Assembly (NCBI RefSeq): GCF_003402535.2
Contig: NZ_AP025171.1
Location: 992,001-1,056,000 of the forward strand
DNA: 64,000 nt
Source of the DNA: Cupriavidus sp. P-10
GTDB lineage: Bacteria; Pseudomonadota; Gammaproteobacteria; Burkholderiales; Burkholderiaceae
Reading direction: 5' to 3'
Shown here: positions 58,963 through 64,000 of the stretch, one piece after another
Layout: each line of letters opens with the position of its first letter
Position numbering within the stretch: position 1 is the first letter of the stretch
Program-made: the position numbers and the translations under genes
Notes under the pieces: model-generated
Told to the model about the DNA's origin: nothing
Databases searched by the model: none
What the model saw: the letters and a program-made list of their open reading frames with translations, nothing else

Positions 58963-58991
58963 TTGCTAGACAGGTCTGTCTGTCATAGTAT
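58963..58991 (+). promoter_or_regulatory. Promoter with operator for the TetR-family gene
   Basis: TTGCTA and TAGTAT are 17 bp apart, and the perfect palindrome AGACAGGTCTGTCT (58968-58981) lies between them, the same geometry as at 53960. It indicates negative autoregulation by the TetR protein whose gene starts at 59071. Confidence 0.75.
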
Positions 58992-59070
58992 TCCTTATGC
59001 AGGCCGGCTTGCGCTACCTCGCCGCCGGCCCTGCTATTGATTTCCCTCACTTGTCTTTCGCCGCGCCCCC

Positions 59071-59619
59071 ATGGCCAACCCCTCCGCCCGCGACCGCATC
59101 CTGGACACCGCCGCCCGCCTGTTCTACCAGGAGGGGTATCGCGCCACCGGCATCGACCGGATCATTGCCGAGTCGGGTGTGGCCAAGATGTCGCTGTACC
59201 GGCATTTCGCCTCCAAGAACGACCTGATCTCGGCCTTCCTGGACCGGCGCCATGACGAGTGGATGGTCTGGTTCCGCGGCGACGTCGAGGCACGCCTGGC
59301 CACTCGCCCGCATCTGGAGGTGATTGCCGACGCGCTGGCAGACTGGTTCGCCGCGGATTTCCGCGGCTGCGCCTTTATCAACGTGGTGGCCGAGGTCGGC
59401 GGTGATGCCCGCGCGGCCGATCAGGCTGCCGCGCACAAGGCAGAACTGGCGGCGTTCGTCGCCGATATCGCCGCGCGGCTCGGGCTGCGCCAGCCAGCAC
59501 AGGTGGCGGAGGAAGCCATGCTGTGCATCGAAGGCATGATCGTGCGCTACCAGATGCACCGCGACCCGGCGGTGATCGAGGCTGGGCGGCGGTTGCTGGG
59601 GCGATTGCAGGGCGGCTGA
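59071..59619 (+). CDS. TetR-family repressor, proposed regulator of the DUF1348 gene
   Basis: A 182-residue TetR protein. The DNA-binding domain (about 6-52) includes ILDTAARLFYQEGYRATGID and SGVAKMSLYRHFASKNDLIS. The ligand domain (about 70-180) contains GCAFINVVAEVGG, a segment common in repressors that respond to reactive or foreign small molecules. Palindromes identical to the one in its own promoter lie 5 kb away upstream of the DUF1348 gene. The gene is convergent with brnA, with 7 bp between the stops. Confidence 0.9.
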   Translation: MANPSARDRILDTAARLFYQEGYRATGIDRIIAESGVAKMSLYRHFASKNDLISAFLDRRHDEWMVWFRGDVEARLATRPHLEVIADALADWFAADFRGCAFINVVAEVGGDARAADQAAAHKAELAAFVADIAARLGLRQPAQVAEEAMLCIEGMIVRYQMHRDPAVIEAGRRLLGRLQGG

Positions 59620-59626
59620 GGGCAGC

Positions 59627-59977
59627 TTAACTCCGGGGCATCATACGATGCGCCGTGGCATAGTCGCGCAGCGCGTCGTTCATCAGCGTTTGCCAGCCGC
59701 TGCCGGTAGCCTTAAAGGCATCGAGCACATCCGGATCGATCCTGAGTGTCTGGTTTACCTTGCGCTCGCCTGCCGGTTTGGCCGGGCGGCCCCGGCGCCT
59801 AACCAGTGCCTCGGCCTTCTCCTTCCCCATCGCCTGCTCAAGCACCTCAATGGCCGGGCGCATCTGCCTGATCTGCTCTGTGGACAGCGACACAGCATCC
59901 GGATCGGCATCAATGCCGCGGGCGATCGCGGCGTCTTCCGCGGGTGTCGGGGTAATCAGCTTAGCTTTCCTGTTCAT
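59627..59977 (-). CDS. brnA: BrnA-type antitoxin
   Basis: A 116-residue antitoxin with a basic middle (RRRGRPAKPAGERKV) and a C-terminal ribbon-helix-helix-like part (NQTLRIDPDVLDAFKATGSG then WQTLMNDALRDYATAH), the BrnA family hallmark. It neutralises BrnT and represses the operon by binding DNA as a dimer. Its start lies 17 bp inside the end of brnT, so translation is coupled, with toxin first as usual for brnTA. Confidence 0.93.
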   Translation of the reverse strand: MNRKAKLITPTPAEDAAIARGIDADPDAVSLSTEQIRQMRPAIEVLEQAMGKEKAEALVRRRGRPAKPAGERKVNQTLRIDPDVLDAFKATGSGWQTLMNDALRDYATAHRMMPRS

Positions 59978-60230
59978 AGTCTCGCACCTCGCGGGAATTG
60001 GCTTTTCGAAGGCTGATCGCACGCAATGTGTTGCCGCGCATGGTGAAGACCAGGCAATACAGGCGAGATCCAATTGGCCCATACGCGATGTAGCGCGTCT
60101 CGCCATATTGCTTGCGTGTATCGGTCTTCAGCAGCGCGCGTCCAAATTCGAACAGGCCAGCAGCGGCCAGTGACAACCCATGTTGGTGTTGGTTGATGAC
60201 GTCCTTCGCCAAGTCAAACTCGATGTCCAT
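59961..60230 (-). CDS. brnT: BrnT-type ribonuclease toxin
   Basis: An 89-residue RelE-like toxin of the BrnT family, with the opening IEFDLAKDVINQHQHGLSLA, the core GETRYIAYGPIGSRLYCLVF and the end RAISLRKANSREVRDYEQ (catalytic Arg and C-terminal family motif). It would cleave mRNA and slow growth under stress. Compared with its neighbours it is somewhat AT-richer, which may indicate transfer. It lies divergent from a TonB receptor gene. Confidence 0.93.
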   Translation of the reverse strand: MDIEFDLAKDVINQHQHGLSLAAAGLFEFGRALLKTDTRKQYGETRYIAYGPIGSRLYCLVFTMRGNTLRAISLRKANSREVRDYEQES

Positions 60231-60284
60231 TTACTGTAGCAGCAAAAAATACCTCAGGCAAAATTTAATGCTGCAGCGTAAATT

Positions 60285-60318
60285 CTTAACCCGATATCGC
60301 AAAAATGCGGAAGTTAAG
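60285..60318. promoter_or_regulatory. Inverted repeat CTTAAC-N22-GTTAAG upstream of brnT
   Basis: Perfect 6-bp arms 28 bp apart (start to start) in an AT-rich stretch 55-88 bp upstream of the brnT start. A pair of half sites for BrnA autoregulation is one explanation; the long spacer makes this uncertain. Confidence 0.25.
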
Positions 60319-60398
60319 TCACTCCTTTCTAGTGCTCTCAATCAATTCCGCGAAAATGTATCGCCTCTGACACATTCAGGCTACAATACAAATGTAAT

Positions 60399-60413
60399 TG
60401 CGAATTGTTCGCA
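60399..60413. promoter_or_regulatory. Fur-box-like site upstream of the TonB receptor
   Basis: TGCGAATTGTTCGCA has 6-bp arms TGCGAA/TTCGCA and fits the 7-1-7 Fur core (TGxGAAT-N-ATTCxCA) with one mismatch; flanking bases AATT and TTCG extend it. It lies 77 bp before the receptor start, so iron-dependent repression is likely. Confidence 0.6.
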
Positions 60414-60489
60414 TTCGTAATCAGAAATTTCCACTGGCGATCCGTCACCGTTCCTGGTGCACGGCACGCTACATTTCCGTTCCTGAGTG

Positions 60490-62694
60490 ATGTCCTTTCA
60501 ACCGATCTCCCGGGCCAAGCCGCGCTTTGCCCGCTCCCGGCTGACGCCTCCCCGCGGCCTTTCGCTGACCACCCTGGCCCTGAGCCTGCACACCGGGGGT
60601 GTGTTTGCCCAGCCGGCAGCCACGCCCCAGCCTGCCTCCGGCGCGGCAGCCGAACTGCCGGCCGTGACGGTGCGTGCGTCCGGCGCGGATGAAACCGCAA
60701 CCGGGCCGGTGCACGGCTTCGTTGCCAAGCGCAGCGCCACCGCGACCAAGACCGATACGCCGGTGATGGAGACGCCGCAGTCGATCACGGTGATCACGCG
60801 CGACCGGATGGAAGCGCAGGGTGCGCAGTCGGTCCAGCAGGCCATCGGCTATACCGCCGGAGTCTATGCCGGGCCGTATGGCAATGACGCGCGCGGCGAC
60901 TGGGGCAAGTTCCGCGGCACGGACTTCACGCAGTACCGCGACGGCCTGCTCAACCAGGTCGGCTTCTACAACAACGTGCGTGCCGACGTCTACGCGCTGG
61001 AGCGCATCGATGTGCTGCGCGGCCCGTCGTCGATGCTGTTCGGGCAGGGCGCCGTCGGCGGCATCCTGAACCTGGTCAGCAAGCGTCCGCAGGCCGAGGC
61101 TGCGCGCGAGGTTGGCGTGCAGTTCGGCAACTACAACCGCAAGCAGGTGCAGGCCGACCTGACCGGCCCGCTCGATGCCGAGGGCAAGTGGATGTACCGG
61201 CTGGTGGCGCTGGCGCGCGACAGCGACACGCAGGTGGACTACGTGCCCGACAACCGCTACCTGATCGCGCCGTCGCTGACATACCGTCCCAATGCCGATA
61301 CCTCGTTCACGCTGCTGACCAATTTCCAGCGCGACGAAAGCGGGACCTCGGTCGGCTTCTTCCCGTGGCGCGGCACGCTCTATCCGAACCCGGGCGGGCA
61401 GATTCCCGACCACCTGTTCATCAGCGAGCCGGGCTACGACCGCTACAACGCCGAGCAGACTTCGGTGGGCTATGAGTTCCAGCACAAGGTCAACGATGCG
61501 CTCACGGTCCGCCAGAACCTGCGCTACTCGCACAGCACCGTGGACTACCGCAGCATCTATGCGGCCGGCTTCACCGGCGCGACGCACGGCTGGGTGCCCG
61601 GCAGCAGCACGCTGATGCGCCGCACGGTCTACCTGAACCAGCCGACGCTGAATGCCTTCGTGGTCGACACGCAGGCGCAAGGCAACTTCCGCACGGGCCC
61701 GGTCGACCATACGCTGCTGGCCGGGATGGACTACCAGCATGCCGAGATCACGGGCCGCGCCGGCGTAGGCGGCACCGCTGCGCCGCTGAATGTGTTCAAC
61801 CCGGTCTACGGCAATTTCACCTTGCCGGGCACACGCGACCTGAACCCCAGCAAGCAGATCCAGACCGGCGTGTACCTGCAGGACCAGCTGTCATGGAACA
61901 AGTGGCTGCTGATGCTGGGCCTGCGCTATGACTGGTCGCGCGCAGCACAGGACAACACGCCTGCGGGCAGCCGCGAAGACAATGAGCTGACCAAGCGCGC
62001 CGGCCTGATGTACCGCTCGGACATCGGCCTGAACCCGTACGTCAGCTACACCGAGTCGTTCCAGGGCCTGCCCGGCTTCAACCGCTCCAACCAGGCGTTC
62101 AAGCCGCTGCGCGGTTCGCAGTGGGAAGCGGGGATCAAGTACCAGCCGCCGGGCAAGAACGCTTCGCTGACCGTGGCGGCGTTCGACATGCGCGAGAAGA
62201 ACCGGAAGACCGCTGGCGTGGTCAACGGCATTCCTGACCAGGTGCAGGTGGGCGAGGCCCGCACGCGTGGCATCGAGGTCGAGGCACTGGCTTCGCTGAC
62301 CAGCCGCCTGGACCTGATCGCGACCTATACCTACCTGGATGCGCGCGTGATCGAGGGCAGTGCCGCCGAGGTCGGCAAGCGCCTGGCCAGCACGCCGTCG
62401 AACATGGCGTCGCTGTGGGCCAACTACCGCTTCAAGATGTTCGGGCTGCCGGGCTTCGTTGCCGGCGGCGGCGTGCGCTATGTCGGCCCGAGCTATGACG
62501 GCACCGACCAGAACCGCGTCGGCGGAGTCACGCTGTACGACGCCATGATCGCCTACGATCACGGCCCGCTGCGCGTCGCGCTGAACGCCAACAACCTGTT
62601 CGACAAGCAGTACGTAACCACCTGCCTGTCACGTGGCGATTGCTACTTCGGCGCGCGCCGGACGGTGGTCGGCAGCGTGACGTACCGCTTCTGA
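60490..62694 (+). CDS. TonB-dependent siderophore receptor
   Basis: A 734-residue outer-membrane receptor. There is a signal peptide (about 1-40, ending GVFAQ), a plug domain (about 85-200, with ETPQSITVITRDRMEAQGAQ and ERIDVLRGPSSMLFGQGAVG), and a 22-strand barrel ending in VTYRF with terminal Phe. The plug entry motif matches ferric-hydroxamate/catecholate receptors of the FhuA/FpvA group; no FecA-type signalling extension is evident. A GTG directly upstream is an alternative start. The Fur-box-like site upstream supports an iron role. No siderophore biosynthesis or ABC genes are in the window. Confidence 0.93.
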   Translation: MSFQPISRAKPRFARSRLTPPRGLSLTTLALSLHTGGVFAQPAATPQPASGAAAELPAVTVRASGADETATGPVHGFVAKRSATATKTDTPVMETPQSITVITRDRMEAQGAQSVQQAIGYTAGVYAGPYGNDARGDWGKFRGTDFTQYRDGLLNQVGFYNNVRADVYALERIDVLRGPSSMLFGQGAVGGILNLVSKRPQAEAAREVGVQFGNYNRKQVQADLTGPLDAEGKWMYRLVALARDSDTQVDYVPDNRYLIAPSLTYRPNADTSFTLLTNFQRDESGTSVGFFPWRGTLYPNPGGQIPDHLFISEPGYDRYNAEQTSVGYEFQHKVNDALTVRQNLRYSHSTVDYRSIYAAGFTGATHGWVPGSSTLMRRTVYLNQPTLNAFVVDTQAQGNFRTGPVDHTLLAGMDYQHAEITGRAGVGGTAAPLNVFNPVYGNFTLPGTRDLNPSKQIQTGVYLQDQLSWNKWLLMLGLRYDWSRAAQDNTPAGSREDNELTKRAGLMYRSDIGLNPYVSYTESFQGLPGFNRSNQAFKPLRGSQWEAGIKYQPPGKNASLTVAAFDMREKNRKTAGVVNGIPDQVQVGEARTRGIEVEALASLTSRLDLIATYTYLDARVIEGSAAEVGKRLASTPSNMASLWANYRFKMFGLPGFVAGGGVRYVGPSYDGTDQNRVGGVTLYDAMIAYDHGPLRVALNANNLFDKQYVTTCLSRGDCYFGARRTVVGSVTYRF

Positions 62695-62703
62695 CGCGGC
62701 GGG

Positions 62704-63225
62704 CTAGGCTGCCAGCGCGGTATCGATGGCGCGCTGCAGCCGCTCCATGCCGAAGGTCACGTCCTGCACCGTGCCGTTGACGAAGAACGACGGCGTGCCG
62801 CGCACCCGGCAGCGCGTGCCGCCGTGCTGGTCGGCGCGGATGCGTGGCAGGTGCCGGTGGGTCGACATGTCGGTGTCGTAGCGGTCAAGATCCAGGCCGG
62901 CCATGCCCGCGTATTGGCGCAGGGCGTCGGGCTTCAGGCCTTGCGGGTGCTCGTAGAGCATGCGGTACATCTGCCAGAAGCGGTCCTGCGCCGCCGCGGC
63001 CTCGGCGCATTCGGCCGCCGGCTCGGCGGACGGGTGCCAGCTGGCCATCGGGTAGTGCCGGTAGACAAAGCGCACCTGCGGGCCATAGTGCTCCAGCAGG
63101 ATCTTCATGGCTCCGTAGGCGATGCGGCAGTAGGAGCATTCGAAGTCGCCGTATTCGACGACGGTGACCCTGGCGGTATCGGGGCCGACGGCATGGTCGG
63201 CGGCGGTGACGGCGACTTCCAGCAT
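62704..63225 (-). CDS. DsbA-family thioredoxin-fold protein (cytoplasmic)
   Basis: A 173-residue DsbA_4-type protein with the redox motif CSYC (VVEYGDFECSYCRIAYGAMK), an inserted helical domain, and the cis-Pro loop RGTPSFFVNGTV. There is no signal peptide with the chosen start, MLEVAVTAADHAVG, which follows GGAG on the minus strand. It is probably a cytoplasmic oxidoreductase similar to those adjoining sodium/proton antiporters in other bacteria; here too an antiporter gene lies directly upstream. Confidence 0.87.
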   Translation of the reverse strand: MLEVAVTAADHAVGPDTARVTVVEYGDFECSYCRIAYGAMKILLEHYGPQVRFVYRHYPMASWHPSAEPAAECAEAAAAQDRFWQMYRMLYEHPQGLKPDALRQYAGMAGLDLDRYDTDMSTHRHLPRIRADQHGGTRCRVRGTPSFFVNGTVQDVTFGMERLQRAIDTALAA

Positions 63226-63366
63226 TGGCGTTCTCCGGTGCGTGCGCGGCAAGCAAGCGCGGATTCCCGGTGGGGGAGGTTCCAGTGTAGTCGCCGCCGG
63301 CGCCAGGCAAAGGCCCCGGCACCTGCCCGGAATGCGCGGCGGTTGCGGACGGAAGGACCGGGGCGG

Positions 63367-64000
63367 CTACGGCACGATCGACAGGAACAGGTAGGCCGCC
63401 AGGATCACCAGATGCACCACGCCTTGCAGGATGGTGGTGCGGCCCATGCCCAGCGTCAGCGACGACACCACCAGCGTCAGCATCAGCAGCACCATGTCCT
63501 TGGTGCCCAGCCCCAGTTCCAGCGGCTGGCCGATCCAGATAAAGACGGCGGCCACGGTGGGAATGGTCAGCCCAATGCTGGCCAGCGCCGAACCCAGGGC
63601 CAGGTTCAGGCTGGTCTGGATACGGTCGGCGCGCGCCGCGCGCAGCGCCGCCAGCCCCTCGGGCAATAGCACCATGGCGGCAATCACGATCCCGACCACC
63701 GCGGCCGGCGCACCGGCTTTCAGCACTGCCGCCTCGACCGACGGCGACAGCAGCTTGGCCAGCCCCACCACCAGCACCAGGCAAGCCACCAGCAGCACGC
63801 CGCTGGTGAGCGCCACGCGCGCGGGCGGTGGCGGCGCGTGCACGCTCTCGTCCGAACTGCCTTCGGCCAGGAAGTAATCGCGGTGGCGGATGGTCTGCAC
63901 GAACACGAACGAGCCGTACAGCACCAGCGACATCACGCCCGAGAACGCCAGTTGCGCCGGCGTCAGCACCGGCCCCGGCGACGAACTGGTGTAGTTTGGC
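63367..64000 (-). CDS. chaA: ChaA-type calcium(sodium)/proton antiporter, C-terminal part (runs off the right edge)
   Basis: About 211 residues in an open frame reaching the window edge (PNYTSSSPGPVLTPAQLAFS at its start), so the gene is truncated by the window. It shows repeated membrane helices and the cation/Ca exchanger motif in APAAVVGIVIAAMVLLPEGL and NLALGSALASIGLTIPTVAA, the second half of the alpha-repeat pair of the CaCA superfamily. A loop with Pro-rich HAPPPPARV lies between the first two visible helices. A GTG at 63969 is internal, not the start. Confidence 0.88.
   Translation of the reverse strand, partial: PNYTSSSPGPVLTPAQLAFSGVMSLVLYGSFVFVQTIRHRDYFLAEGSSDESVHAPPPPARVALTSGVLLVACLVLVVGLAKLLSPSVEAAVLKAGAPAAVVGIVIAAMVLLPEGLAALRAARADRIQTSLNLALGSALASIGLTIPTVAAVFIWIGQPLELGLGTKDMVLLMLTLVVSSLTLGMGRTTILQGVVHLVILAAYLFLSIVP

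Overview
The window is dense, GC-rich (about 65-70% by eye), almost fully coding DNA from a betaproteobacterium, most likely a Cupriavidus or close Burkholderiaceae relative. This rests on the gene mix: a TetR-controlled leucine/isovalerate cluster, a PaoABC-type molybdoenzyme, an imuA-imuB-dnaE2 mutagenesis cassette, a BvgA/BvgS-like phosphorelay and strong GC bias at third codon positions. No rRNA, tRNA or CRISPR array was seen. The genus is an inference, not a database result.

Layout, left to right. 1-4.3 kb: start of a cyclase-family gene and its IclR regulator, then galactarate dehydratase (garD) behind the wreck of its MFS transporter, and an isochorismatase-family hydrolase. 4.3-10.4 kb: a methanethiol oxidase/selenium-binding protein coupled to a membrane protein, a fatty acid desaturase with a PhnD-like protein, and a LysR/SDR divergent pair. 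10.5-19.1 kb: leucine/isovalerate catabolism (TetR regulator, acyl-CoA ligase, liuA, liuB, liuD, liuE; liuC is absent). 19.4-26.1 kb: a self-contained alcohol-oxidation unit. An AcoR-type sigma-54 activator faces a -24/-12 promoter with matching upstream palindromes, which drives an aldehyde dehydrogenase, an outer-membrane protein and a PQQ quinohemoprotein alcohol dehydrogenase. 26.8-32.7 kb: imuA-imuB-dnaE2 behind a near-perfect LexA box. 32.8-36.6 kb: paoABC aldehyde oxidoreductase. 36.8-41.7 kb: tyrosine/phenylalanine use (aromatic aminotransferase, aromatic permease, 4-hydroxyphenylpyruvate dioxygenase, divergent Lrp-type regulator).

41.7-47.9 kb: a phosphorelay (hybrid kinase, NarL/BvgA-type regulator, separate Hpt protein) whose divergent intergenic region carries an IS110-family element. 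47.9-54.5 kb: patatin, YceH, a cNMP-binding/thioredoxin-reductase-like fusion, and an Ada protein with a dismantled zinc site in tandem with a 2OG-Fe(II) oxygenase. 54-59.6 kb: a DUF1348 protein, an M20 peptidase, a peroxiredoxin-glutaredoxin fusion, a dihydrolipoamide-dehydrogenase-like flavoprotein and a TetR regulator. The same 14-bp palindrome lies in the promoter of the TetR gene and in that of the distant DUF1348 gene, so these probably form one small regulon. 59.6-64 kb: a BrnT/BrnA toxin-antitoxin pair, a TonB siderophore receptor behind a Fur-box-like site, a DsbA-family protein and the C-terminal part of a ChaA-type cation/proton antiporter.

The most rewarding items are the Ada variant with three of four zinc cysteines lost, the TetR two-site regulon, the complete sigma-54 circuit, the phosphorelay with a nearly absent sensor domain next to an IS110 element, and the cNMP/TrxR-like fusion without a redox CxxC.
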